Source of the DNA: DAHUYF01 sp035553515
GTDB taxonomy: Bacteria > Pseudomonadota > Alphaproteobacteria > ATCC43930 > CGMCC-115725
Assembly (NCBI GenBank): GCA_035553515.1
Contig: DATNDG010000057.1
Span: forward strand, 10,591-74,590
Direction: 5' to 3'
Length of the DNA: 64,000 nucleotides
A program made the position numbers and the translations under genes. The first letter of the stretch is position 1. Every line of letters begins with the position of its first letter. Positions 53,988-61,978 of the stretch are shown here, piece by piece. The notes under the pieces were generated by a model. It worked only from the letters and a program-made list of their open reading frames with translations. It was not told where the DNA came from and did not search any database.

Positions 53988-54757
53988 TCACGCTCCCCAC
54001 CCTCGCCGAGGCCGGCACGGCGCATGCCTTCTTCACCCGTGCCGGCGGCGTCAGCCAAGGCCTCTTCGCCTCGCTCAATTGCGGCCTCGGCTCGCGCGAC
54101 GACGCGGCCAGCGTTGCGGAAAACCGCCGGCGCGCCGCAGCATCACTCGGCCTCGGGGCCGCGGGGCTCGCCACCTGCTATCAGGTGCACAGCGCCGATG
54201 TCGCGGTCCTCGACGAGACATGGCGGCCAGAGGCGCGCCCGCGCGCCGACGCGCTGGTGACGCGGCGCAAGGACATGGCGCTCGGCATCCTCACCGCCGA
54301 TTGCGCGCCCGTGCTCTTCGCCGATGCCGAGGCGGAGATCGTCGGCGCCGCACATGCCGGCTGGCGCGGCGCGCTCAGCGGCGTGCTCGAAGCAACGATC
54401 GCCGCGATGGTGGCGCTGGGCGCCGCGCCGCGGCGCATCCGCGCCGGAATCGGCCCCTGCATCGCCCAGCCCTCTTACGAGGTCGGGCTCGAATTCCCGG
54501 CCCCCTTCCTCGCGAAGGATCAGGGCAATGCCGGCTTCTTCCAGCCGGCGGCACGCGCCGGCCATTTTCTCTTCGACCTGCCGGGCTATGTCGCGCGTCG
54601 GCTGGAGCGCGCCGGCATCGGCGTCATTGCCGCCACCGGCGGCGACACCGCCGCCGAGCCCGAGCGCTTCTTCTCCTATCGCCGCGCGTACCTCAGGCGC
54701 GAGACCGATTACGGCCGCGGCCTTTCGGCGATCCGCCTCACCGCTTCGGCCGCATAG
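53984..54757 (+). CDS. pgeF: Peptidoglycan editing factor PgeF (YfiH/laccase-domain)
   Basis: A 257-residue protein of the YfiH family, with the metal-site residues spread over TCYQVHSADVAVLDE, LTADCAPVLFADAEAE and GAAHAGWRGALSGVLEATI. Members act on purine nucleosides or edit peptidoglycan precursors. The start is a TTG at 53984 overlapping the midA stop as TTGA, an unusual start that the overlap supports. It ends 78 bases before the FMN riboswitch. Confidence 0.92.
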   Translation: MITLPTLAEAGTAHAFFTRAGGVSQGLFASLNCGLGSRDDAASVAENRRRAAASLGLGAAGLATCYQVHSADVAVLDETWRPEARPRADALVTRRKDMALGILTADCAPVLFADAEAEIVGAAHAGWRGALSGVLEATIAAMVALGAAPRRIRAGIGPCIAQPSYEVGLEFPAPFLAKDQGNAGFFQPAARAGHFLFDLPGYVARRLERAGIGVIAATGGDTAAEPERFFSYRRAYLRRETDYGRGLSAIRLTASAA

Positions 54758-54835
54758 CGCCCGCGCGGCAAACGCAGTTGCCAGGCGCGCCACGGCGCGG
54801 AATCATCGCTTGTCGCCCGGAGGTCCGGGCGGCGA

Positions 54836-54981
54836 CGTTCTCGGGGCGGGGTGGAAGTCCCCACCGGCGGTGAAGGCGAGCGATCGCACGAGCCCGCGAG
54901 CGCCCGGCGGCGCCAGTCGCCGGGGTCAGCAGAGCCGGTTGGAATCCGGCGCCGACGGTCACAGTCCGGATGAAAGAGAGC
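54836..54981 (+). promoter_or_regulatory. FMN riboswitch (RFN element)
   Basis: All conserved RFN blocks are present in order. GGGGCGGGGTGGAAGTCCCC then ACCGGCGGTGA at 54843-54873, GAGCCCGCGAG at 54890-54900, AGAGCCGGTTGGAATCCGGC near 54931-54950, and GCCGACGGTCACAGTCCGGA at 54951-54970 before the closing stem. It senses FMN and controls ribH2 downstream. Confidence 0.96.
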
Positions 54982-55029
54982 GGGATGGCTTCGGCCCGGC
55001 ACCGCGCGCACTGCGCGCCGCAAGGCCGA

Positions 55030-55071
55030 GCGGCTCGCGCCCTGATTCTGGTCGCAAGGCAAAGGAGCCGC
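55030..55071 (+). promoter_or_regulatory. Riboswitch expression platform hiding the ribH2 ribosome site
   Basis: GCGGCTC at 55030-55036 is a perfect complement of GAGCCGC at 55065-55071. The second arm overlaps the GGAG ribosome site (55064-55067) just before the ribH2 ATG at 55073. This suggests FMN-controlled translation rather than transcription termination; no T tract follows a hairpin here. Pairing is seen; the switching mechanism is inferred. Confidence 0.55.
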
Positions 55072-55072
55072 C

Positions 55073-55564
55073 ATGAATCAGCGCTACGCACACGACACCA
55101 CTCCTGCCGGCGAGGGCGAGCGTATCGCCTTCGTCCAATCCTGCTGGCACAGGGACATCGTCAATCGCTGCCGCGAGTCTTTCGTGGCGGAGATGGCGAG
55201 GCTCGGCCACGGCGGCAACCACATCGACTTCTACGAAGTGCCCGGCGCCTTCGAGATCCCGCTGCAGGCGAAGCTGCTGGCGAAGACCGGACGCTACGCC
55301 GCGATCGTTGCCGCCGGGTTCGTCGTCGATGGCGGCATCTACCGCCACGAGTTCGTCGCCGAAGCGGTGATCTCGGGGCTGATGCAGGTGCAGCTCGAGA
55401 CCGAGGTCCCGGTGATCTCGGCCGTACTAACGCCGCAGCGCTTCCACGCGCATGACGAGCATCAGCGCTTCTTCCGCGAGCATTTCGTGGTGAAGGGCGC
55501 CGAGGCCGCCGAAGCCTGCGCGCGCACCATCGAGGCGGTCCGGCGGCTCAGGCAAGCCGCCTGA
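55073..55564 (+). CDS. ribH2: 6,7-dimethyl-8-ribityllumazine synthase, RibH2 type
   Basis: A 163-residue lumazine synthase. It resembles the second, decameric RibH2 isoform of Brucella and Mesorhizobium rather than the classical RibH: FVQSCWHRDIVNRCRESFV, NHIDFYEVPGAFEIPLQAKL and VAAGFVVDGGIYRHEFVAEA. It makes the riboflavin precursor. The FMN riboswitch before it matches the known control of ribH2 in Brucella. No other rib gene is in the window. Confidence 0.93.
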   Translation: MNQRYAHDTTPAGEGERIAFVQSCWHRDIVNRCRESFVAEMARLGHGGNHIDFYEVPGAFEIPLQAKLLAKTGRYAAIVAAGFVVDGGIYRHEFVAEAVISGLMQVQLETEVPVISAVLTPQRFHAHDEHQRFFREHFVVKGAEAAEACARTIEAVRRLRQAA

Positions 55565-55582
55565 GCCGCGCCGTCGCAGAGA

Positions 55583-56512
55583 TCACGCGGCCTTGAGCAG
55601 CGGATCGAGGCCGCGAATCTCCTTGAGACGGGCGAAGAGCTGATCGCGCTGCGCCGGCGAGAGCGGCCGGTTCGGCGGCAGGACGTCGAGCCAATGGCGG
55701 TCGCCGGTAAGCCGCGCCACCACCTCCTTGAGGCCGCCCTGGAACGGAAAACCTTGCAACACGAGCCGCGCCTCGGTGAGTTCCTGCTGGAGGGCGTCGG
55801 CGCCGTCACGCTGCCAGGCGCGGAAGACAGCGCCGGCGAGCGGCGCGGTGACGTTGGTGCTGGCCGAGATGCAGCCGGCACCGCCGGCGCGCAGATTCGC
55901 CAGCAGGAACTGCTCGCTGCCGGAATAGACGCCGAAGCCCGGAATCTCCTTCAGCAAATTGGCGGTGTAGTTCCAATCGCCGGAGCTGTCCTTCAGGCCG
56001 GCGATGGTGTCGCCATAAGCCGCCTTGAGGCGTTGTATGAGCGCCGGCGTCACGGGCACCGCCGACATCTGCGGGAAGTGATAGAGATAAAGGCGGAGCC
56101 GCTTGTCGCCGACGCGCTCGATCACCTCGGAGAAGAAAGCGAAGAGCCCGTCCTCGCTCGGGTTCTTGTAGTAGAAGGGCGGCAGCAGCAAGGCACCGGA
56201 GCCGCCCGAGGCGAGCACCGCCTTGGTGAGCGTTACCGCATCGGCGAGCGCGCAAGAGCCGGTGCCGATGATGCAGCGCTCCATCGGCAATCCTGCTGCC
56301 GCGCTCGCCTCGATGAGGCCGAGGCGCTGCGCCAGCGACAGCGAATTCGCCTCGCCGGTTGTGCCGAGCGGCGCGAGACCGTCGCAGCCATGCGCGAGCA
56401 GCCAGCGGCAATGAGCGACGAAGGCCTGGTGATTGGGCTCGAGATCGGCGCTGAACGGCGTCAGCACTGCGGCATAAACGCCGCGGGGCGGGCTCGATTG
56501 CGGCTCGGTCAC
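55583..56512 (-). CDS. Dihydrodipicolinate synthase-family lyase/aldolase
   Basis: A 309-residue TIM-barrel protein of the DapA/N-acetylneuraminate lyase family. The Schiff-base lysine is in DTIAGLKDSSGDWNYTANLL and the substrate loop in APLGTTGEANSLSLAQRL. The usual catalytic Tyr segment reads YLYHFPQMSAVPV. Many such genes are not true DapA but aldolases acting on other keto acids. GTG 56512 follows GGAGGAA. The nearby aminotransferase is in the same direction; a shared lysine or keto-acid route is possible. Confidence 0.85.
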   Translation of the reverse strand: MTEPQSSPPRGVYAAVLTPFSADLEPNHQAFVAHCRWLLAHGCDGLAPLGTTGEANSLSLAQRLGLIEASAAAGLPMERCIIGTGSCALADAVTLTKAVLASGGSGALLLPPFYYKNPSEDGLFAFFSEVIERVGDKRLRLYLYHFPQMSAVPVTPALIQRLKAAYGDTIAGLKDSSGDWNYTANLLKEIPGFGVYSGSEQFLLANLRAGGAGCISASTNVTAPLAGAVFRAWQRDGADALQQELTEARLVLQGFPFQGGLKEVVARLTGDRHWLDVLPPNRPLSPAQRDQLFARLKEIRGLDPLLKAA

Positions 56513-56620
56513 GCCATTCCTCCGTTGGATATCAGGGCGGGACCAGTGCAGCACGAAGCAACGCCCGGCGCAACCGGCACCGCCTTCACGCGACCGCCTT
56601 CACGCGATGGGCGGGCGGCC

Positions 56621-56992
56621 TCAGGCCGCGGCGAACAAAGCCTTCACCTCGCGCACGATCTCGGGCACGCGCACGGGCTTGAAGAGCGTGCGGCCGAGGC
56701 GCAGCGCCGCCTGCTCGGTGGCGCGCTGCGCATAGCCGGTGACGAACAGCACCCTGATCTGCGGGCGCAGGCGCTTCGCCTGCTCGGCCAGCTCGACCCC
56801 GCTGCGGCTCGGCATGACGATGTCGGTGAACAGCATGTCCACCGGCTGCGCAGCGATGATCGACAGCGCTTCGGCCCCGTCGGAGGCGGTCAGCACGCGA
56901 AAACCGCTGGTTGCCAGCACATGGGCGACGAGGTCGCGCAGTACGCGCTCGTCGTCAACGACGAGGATGGTGGGTACACGTGGCTCGGTCAT
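56621..56992 (-). CDS. Stand-alone receiver-domain response regulator
   Basis: A 123-residue single receiver domain with no output domain. The acidic cluster is in ILVVDDERVLRDLVAHVL, the phospho-acceptor in DMLFTDIVMPSRSGVELAEQ and the conserved lysine in GRTLFKPVRVPEIVREVKAL. Its sequence resembles the receiver of the hybrid kinase at 26-28 kb. Single receivers often relay phosphate or bind other proteins. ATG 56992 follows GGAG. Partner unknown. Confidence 0.92.
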   Translation of the reverse strand: MTEPRVPTILVVDDERVLRDLVAHVLATSGFRVLTASDGAEALSIIAAQPVDMLFTDIVMPSRSGVELAEQAKRLRPQIRVLFVTGYAQRATEQAALRLGRTLFKPVRVPEIVREVKALFAAA

Positions 56993-57177
56993 CGGCAACT
57001 CCCCGACCTCCCCAACGCCGAACCCATCACCATGTTCCGCAGCCGCCGCGGAGCTTCGGGCGGCGTCCGCAATTTGTCACGGCGCGTGCATCATTTGATA
57101 TTGACCCGCCGGGTGGTCGCGCGCCGTCGACACGGCCGCGACCATTGGCAAGGGCCGAAATGCCTTGCGGTTGTGTG

Positions 57178-58389
57178 CTACTCGGCGATACCGGACATCT
57201 GCCGCAGCAGCGTGCCGAGGCGCGCCACTCCTTCCGCGATGCGCGCCTCATCGGCAAGCGTGAAGTTGAGACGCAGCGTGTTGGCACCGGAGCCGTCGGC
57301 ATGGAAGGCGCGGCCGGGCACGAAGGCGACGCGTGCCTCGGCGATGGCGCGCACGAGCAGTGCGGCAGCATCCGCCCCAGGTGGCAAGGTGAGCCAGAGA
57401 AACATGCCCCCCGTGGGCCGTGTCCAGCTTACGCCAGGCGGCATCTCGCGCGCGAGCGCCGCCAGCATCGCATCGCGGCGCGCGCGATAGGCGCGGCGGA
57501 TCGCGCCCAGCCCCGCGGGCATAACTTCCTCTACGACCTCATGCAGCACCATCTGCGCGAGGCTCGGGCTGTGCAGGTCGCTCGCCTGCTTGATGAGGAC
57601 TAGCTGGCGCACCACCTCGCGCGGCGCCGCGACCCAGCCGAGACGCAAGCCCGGGGCGACCGTCTTCGAGAAGGTGCCGCAATAGAGCACGCGGCTCGCA
57701 TCGATGCCGCCGTGGCTCGCCGCATCAAGCGCCACGAGCGCCGGCTGCTCCTCGCCCTCGTAGCGCAGCGCCGCATAGGCAGCGTCCTCGACCAGCGGCA
57801 GGTCGAGCGCTGCCGCCGCGGCGAGCAACTCCTCGCGCTCAACGCGATCGAGGCTCGCCCCCGTCGGATTCTGGAAATCGGGCATGACATAGCCGAGCGC
57901 TTGACGTGGCCCGGCGCCTGCCTCGCGCCGGTTGTCCCCTCGCCGCGGCAGATCGTCGAAGATCGGCTCGTAGGCGGAGAGCGCCTGCAAGGCTCCGAGA
58001 TAGGTCGGACGCGCGACCAGCACCCGGTCGCCCGGCGAGACGAAGAGCTTGCCGATGAAATCGAGCGCCTGCTGTGCGCCGCTCGTGATCAAGATGTGCT
58101 CACCGCCGCAGGCAACGCCGAGCCCGCCCATATAGGCGGCGACCCAGTCGCGCAGCGGCGCATAGCCTTCGCTCGGCGAATATTGCAGTGCTGCCGCGGC
58201 GCGGCGCGGGTCGCCCAGGATGCGGGCGTGAGCGGCGGCGATGGCTTCGACCGGAAAGAGGGCGGGATCAGGAATGCCGCCGGCAAAGGAGATCACCTCC
58301 GGACGGTCGATGAGCTTCAGCAGCTCGCGGATCTCCGATGCGCCCATGCGGCGCGCGCGCGCCGCATAGTGTTTCTCCCAGGCGACCAT
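57178..58389 (-). CDS. Class I/II PLP aminotransferase (2-aminoadipate aminotransferase-like)
   Basis: A 403-residue PLP enzyme. The cofactor lysine lies in LYCGTFSKTVAPGLRLGW, the substrate asparagine in VMPDFQNPTGASLDRVERE, and the N-terminus SEIRELLKLIDRPEVISFAG and YSPSEGYAPLRDWVAAYMGG are typical of the LysN/2-aminoadipate aminotransferase-like group. The amino donor is not known. An operator overlaps its promoter, so it is tightly regulated. ATG 58389 follows GGAGG. Confidence 0.88.
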   Translation of the reverse strand: MVAWEKHYAARARRMGASEIRELLKLIDRPEVISFAGGIPDPALFPVEAIAAAHARILGDPRRAAAALQYSPSEGYAPLRDWVAAYMGGLGVACGGEHILITSGAQQALDFIGKLFVSPGDRVLVARPTYLGALQALSAYEPIFDDLPRRGDNRREAGAGPRQALGYVMPDFQNPTGASLDRVEREELLAAAAALDLPLVEDAAYAALRYEGEEQPALVALDAASHGGIDASRVLYCGTFSKTVAPGLRLGWVAAPREVVRQLVLIKQASDLHSPSLAQMVLHEVVEEVMPAGLGAIRRAYRARRDAMLAALAREMPPGVSWTRPTGGMFLWLTLPPGADAAALLVRAIAEARVAFVPGRAFHADGSGANTLRLNFTLADEARIAEGVARLGTLLRQMSGIAE

Positions 58390-58408
58390 TGCCGCCTCCT
58401 CTGCACTA

Positions 58409-58445
58409 TTAAGTCAATAATACTGACCTAATAGGCCAAAGCCAA
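58409..58445 (-). promoter_or_regulatory. Promoter with operator over the -10 box for the aminotransferase
   Basis: On the minus strand TTGGCT (58445-58440), a 17-base spacer and TATTAT (58422-58417) form a strong promoter. A 23-base inverted repeat at 58409-58431 (TTAAGTCA, seven-base spacer, TGACCTAA; one mismatch between the arms) covers the -10 box and start point, so a repressor is expected. The regulator is not in the neighbourhood. The plus-strand lipoprotein gene starts 103 bases past it. Confidence 0.65.
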
Positions 58446-58547
58446 GCACGATTGCGGGGCGCGGCCGGCACTCCTATCATCGCCGCCCGCCCATGCCTCT
58501 TCCCATCGCGTTCATGGCCCTGCTCGGCTATTCCGGGATCTGAGCCG

Positions 58548-59402
58548 ATGCGCCGCCTCTTGCCGCTCCTGCTCCTGGCGGTGGCCGCCTGCCAGCCGCT
58601 GCCGCACCCCCTCACCGCCCAGATGCCGGTGCCGAACGCGCCGCTCGCGCCGCCGGACAGCGCCGATATCGTGGTGGCTCCGGTGGCCGGTGCGCCGCCC
58701 GCGCTCGGCGCAGCGCTTGCCGCGGCGCTGCGCGATGCGGATATCCCCGCCACAACCCTGGGCAGTGGCAATAAGGGTAGCGACCATCTTTTGGCGAGCG
58801 CCACCCTGCGCCCGCTCGCGCCGGGTGAGGCCGCCGTCGTCCTCGCCTGGGAGCTGCACGCTGCCAATGGAAGGCTGCTCGGCAGGGGCAAGGTCGAGGG
58901 CGAGGCGGCGGAGGGTGCTTGGCAGCAGGGTGACGCGGCGACCACGCGCGCGCTCGCGCAAAAGGCCGCACCGGCCATCGCCCAGGTCGTCCAGGCGCCG
59001 GCGCCCCGCGCGGCGGCAACCGGCGAGCCGCTGCTGGCGGTGGGCGGGGTGAGCGGGGCGCCGGGCGATGGCGGCACGACCTTGAGCCGCGCCATGACCT
59101 ATGCGCTTAACCGCGCGCATGTGCCGCTCGTCGAGAAGGCCGGCGACAAGGGAAGCTTCGTACTCACCGGCCAAGTCGAGCTGTCGCCGGCCAAAGCAGG
59201 GAAGCAGCAGGTGAAGGTGCGCTGGATTTTGCGCCGGCCGAACGGCGCCGAGCTGGGTCGGATCGACCAGCAGAACGCGGTGCCGGCCGGCAGCCTCGAT
59301 GGCCCCTGGGGCGATATCGCCTTCGCCGTCGCCAATGCCGCCGCGCCCGGCGTGGCCGCGCTGATCGAAAAGGTAAAATCCGAGGGTAGCGGCGCGTCCT
59401 AG
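58548..59402 (+). CDS. Hypothetical lipoprotein
   Basis: A 284-residue lipoprotein with signal and lipobox ending LAVAAC at residue 15. Two similar beta-alpha halves seem present (VVAPVAGAPPALGAALAAAL and LLAVGGVSGAPGDGGTTLSR), each followed by a part of the form VVLAWELHAANGRLLGRGKV or VRWILRRPNGAELGRIDQQN. No family name is recognised. It is alone between the aminotransferase and prs. Confidence 0.8.
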   Translation: MRRLLPLLLLAVAACQPLPHPLTAQMPVPNAPLAPPDSADIVVAPVAGAPPALGAALAAALRDADIPATTLGSGNKGSDHLLASATLRPLAPGEAAVVLAWELHAANGRLLGRGKVEGEAAEGAWQQGDAATTRALAQKAAPAIAQVVQAPAPRAAATGEPLLAVGGVSGAPGDGGTTLSRAMTYALNRAHVPLVEKAGDKGSFVLTGQVELSPAKAGKQQVKVRWILRRPNGAELGRIDQQNAVPAGSLDGPWGDIAFAVANAAAPGVAALIEKVKSEGSGAS

Positions 59403-59526
59403 GAGCCTGCTCCGCGGAAAGGACATTTACAGGCCGGGGGCGGCTTTGTTACAGTCCCGGCCGCTCGGCACGGGCGTCCTCAGAAGCTCAGGGCGGGCGC
59501 CACCCGCAGACCCGGCAAAGCCTCGT

Positions 59527-60459
59527 ATGAAAATTCTGACCTGCAACAGCAACCGCCCGCTCGCCGAGGCGATTTCGGCCTATCTCGCCACGCCGCTCAC
59601 CAACGCCAGCGTGCGCCGCTTCTCGGACATGGAAGTCTTTGTCGAGATCCACGAGAACGTGCGCGGCGAGGACGTCTTCATCATCCAGTCGACCTCGTAT
59701 CCGGCGAACGACAACCTGATGGAGCTGCTGGTCACGCTGGACGCGCTGAGGCGCGCCTCGGCGCGCCGCATGACCACTGTTATTCCCTATTACGGCTATG
59801 CGCGGCAGGACCGCAAAGCGGCGGGGCGGACGCCGATCTCGGCAAAGCTCGTCGCCAACATGATCACTGCCGCGGGCGCCGACCGGGTACTCACCCTCGA
59901 TCTCCATGCCGGGCAGATCCAGGGCTTCTTCGACATTCCGACCGACAATCTCTATTCGGCGCCGGTCTTCGTCAAGGACATCAAGGAGCGCTACAACGGC
60001 GAGGATCTCGTCATCGTCTCGCCCGATGTCGGCGGCGTTGTGCGCGCCCGCGCCGTGGCGCGACTCTTGAACGCCGATCTCGCGATCATCGACAAACGGC
60101 GCGAGCGCGCCGGTGTCTCCGAGGTGATGAACATCATCGGCGATATCGATGGCCGCCGCTGCATCCTGATCGACGACATCGTCGACAGCGCCGGCACGCT
60201 GTGCAACGCCGCCGAGGCGCTCATGGAGCGCGGCGCGAAGTCGGTCGCCGCCTATGTGACGCATGGCGTCTTCTCCGGCGGCGCCGTCGCCCGGGTGACA
60301 GCTTCGGCGATGGAGGCTATGGTCACCACCGACAGCATCCTGGCGACCGAGGCGGTGCGAGTGGCGAAGAACATCCGCCAGCTCAGCATCGCGCCGCTGA
60401 TGGCCGAGGCGATCCGCCGCATCAGCGAGGAGCGCTCGGTTTCGAGCCTGTTCGACTAG
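59527..60459 (+). CDS. prs: Ribose-phosphate pyrophosphokinase
   Basis: A 310-residue PRPP synthase. Marks are FVEIHENVRGEDVFIIQSTS, YYGYARQDRKAAGRTPISAK, the flexible loop with TLDLHAGQIQGFFDIPTDNL, and the PRPP-binding CILIDDIVDSAGTLCNAAEA. It makes PRPP from ribose 5-phosphate and ATP for nucleotide, histidine and tryptophan synthesis. It leads rplY-pth-ychF. Confidence 0.97.
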   Translation: MKILTCNSNRPLAEAISAYLATPLTNASVRRFSDMEVFVEIHENVRGEDVFIIQSTSYPANDNLMELLVTLDALRRASARRMTTVIPYYGYARQDRKAAGRTPISAKLVANMITAAGADRVLTLDLHAGQIQGFFDIPTDNLYSAPVFVKDIKERYNGEDLVIVSPDVGGVVRARAVARLLNADLAIIDKRRERAGVSEVMNIIGDIDGRRCILIDDIVDSAGTLCNAAEALMERGAKSVAAYVTHGVFSGGAVARVTASAMEAMVTTDSILATEAVRVAKNIRQLSIAPLMAEAIRRISEERSVSSLFD

Positions 60460-60470
60460 GAACGGAATTT

Positions 60471-60496
60471 CCGCTGCCCGCGCGATGCGGCAGCGG
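60471..60496 (+). other. Hairpin in the prs-rplY gap
   Basis: CCGCTGCC at 60471-60478 and GGCAGCGG at 60489-60496 form a perfect eight-base stem directly after the prs stop. There is no T tract, so it is either a weak terminator or part of the rplY leader. No other element is clear in the 127-base gap. Confidence 0.4.
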
Positions 60497-60586
60497 CGCG
60501 ACGCGCGGCACCCCTGGAGGCCGGCGTCGCAAGCGGTGAAGCCCGCGCGCTGGGCGCGGGTCCGCGGAGCAAGAGAGGAGTCTTCG

Positions 60587-61360
60587 ATGGCCGACATCGT
60601 CACCATCCGCGCCGAGGCGCGCGACCGGGCCGGAAAGGGGGCCGCCCGGGCCGCTCGCCGTTCGGGGCGCGTTCCCGGCGTCATCTATGGCGAGAAGCAG
60701 CCGCCGGTGCTGATCAGCGTCGAGCCCCGCGCGCTCGAGACCGAGATGCGCAAGAAGGGTTTCTTCGCGCGCCTCATCAATGTCGAGGTCAACGGCTCCA
60801 CGCAGCGCGCCCTGCCCCGCGACGTCCAGCTGAACCCGGTGACGGACCGGGCCGAGCATGTTGATTTCATGCGCGTCGGGGCCAAGACGCGCCTCACTGT
60901 GGCGGTCCCGGTGGTGTTCCTGAACCAGGAAAAGTCGCCAGGCATCCGCCGCGGCGGCATCCTGAACATCGTCCGCCACGAGATCGATCTGGTCTGCTCG
61001 GCCGACGCCATTCCGGAGCGCATCGAAGTCGATGTCGCGGAGCTCGATATCGGCGACAGCGTCCATATCAGCAAGGTGGCGCTGCCGGCCGGCGCGAAGC
61101 CGACCATTGCACGCGACTTCACCGTGGCCTCGGTCGCGGCGCCGACAGCGGTGCGCGAGGAGCAGGCCGCAGCGGCGGCGGCCGCAGCGGCGGCGGCGGA
61201 AGCGGCGGCGGCTCCCGAGGCGGCAGCCGCGGCAGCAGGCGCTCCCGGCGCAGCGCCGGGCGCGGCCCCGGGTGCGGCGCCAGGCGCGGCACCGGGCGGC
61301 GCTCCGGCAGCAGGCGCTGCGGCAGCGGCCAAGGAGCCGGCGGGCAAAGGCAAGGGCTAA
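60587..61360 (+). CDS. rplY: 50S ribosomal protein L25/general stress protein Ctc
   Basis: A 257-residue L25 of the TL5/CTC long form: the RNA-binding N-terminal part (ARDRAGKGAARAARRSGRVP, GVIYGEKQPPVLISVEPRAL) and the beta domain (VSIPI-like VAVPVVFLNQEKSPGIRRGG). The last 65 residues are an alanine-glycine-proline tail with repeated GAAP units, longer than usual. It binds 5S rRNA. ATG 60587 follows AGAGGAG. It overlaps none of its neighbours; pth starts at the next base. Confidence 0.95.
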   Translation: MADIVTIRAEARDRAGKGAARAARRSGRVPGVIYGEKQPPVLISVEPRALETEMRKKGFFARLINVEVNGSTQRALPRDVQLNPVTDRAEHVDFMRVGAKTRLTVAVPVVFLNQEKSPGIRRGGILNIVRHEIDLVCSADAIPERIEVDVAELDIGDSVHISKVALPAGAKPTIARDFTVASVAAPTAVREEQAAAAAAAAAAAEAAAAPEAAAAAAGAPGAAPGAAPGAAPGAAPGGAPAAGAAAAAKEPAGKGKG

Positions 61361-61972
61361 ATGCGCCTCATCGTCGGGCTCGGCAATCCCGGTGCCCGCT
61401 ACGAGCGCAATCGGCACAATATCGGCTTCATGGCGGTGGACGCGATCGTCCGCCGCCATGGATTCGGTCCCTATCGTAGCAAGTTCCAGGGCGCGCTTGC
61501 CGAAGGCGAGATCGGCGGCGAACGGATTTACGTGCTGAAGCCGCAGACCTACATGAACGCCTCGGGAGAGAGCGTCGGCGAGGTGGCGCGCTTCTACAAG
61601 ATCGCGCTGCCCGAGATCGCCGTCATCTACGACGAGATCGACCTCGCGCCCGGCAAGCTGCGCGTCAAGCGCGGCGGCGGCTCCGCCGGCCATAACGGCA
61701 TCCGCTCCATCGATGCGGCGATCGGCGACGATTTCTGGCGGGTGAGGCTCGGCGTCGGTCATCCGGGTGTCAAGGAGCTAGTGCAGCCTTACGTGCTGCA
61801 GAATTTCGCCGCCGAGGAGATGGACTGGCTCGGGAAGTTGCTCGACGCGGTGGCCGAAGCGCTGCCGGTGCTCATCGCCGACGATGCGCCGGGCTTCATG
61901 ACCAAGGCGGCGCTCATCCTGAAGCCGCCGCCGCCGAAGCCGCCACGCCCTGCCGCGGAAGAGGAAGGCTGA
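61361..61972 (+). CDS. pth: Peptidyl-tRNA hydrolase
   Basis: A 203-residue hydrolase that frees tRNA from stalled peptidyl-tRNA. The N-terminal LIVGLGNPGARYERNRHNIG carries the catalytic histidine; PQTYMNASGESVGEVARFYK and DEIDLAPGKLRVKRGGGSAG follow. Its ATG is directly adjacent to the rplY stop (TAA-ATG), showing coupling. The C-terminal tail is rich in proline and lysine. Confidence 0.96.
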   Translation: MRLIVGLGNPGARYERNRHNIGFMAVDAIVRRHGFGPYRSKFQGALAEGEIGGERIYVLKPQTYMNASGESVGEVARFYKIALPEIAVIYDEIDLAPGKLRVKRGGGSAGHNGIRSIDAAIGDDFWRVRLGVGHPGVKELVQPYVLQNFAAEEMDWLGKLLDAVAEALPVLIADDAPGFMTKAALILKPPPPKPPRPAAEEEG

Positions 61973-61978
61973 GCTGAG

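Noticed and set aside
61238..61302. GC-rich tandem units in rplY as a CRISPR-like or mobile repeat
   Set aside because: They stay in frame and encode a GAAP tail with no spacers, so they are a coding low-complexity repeat.
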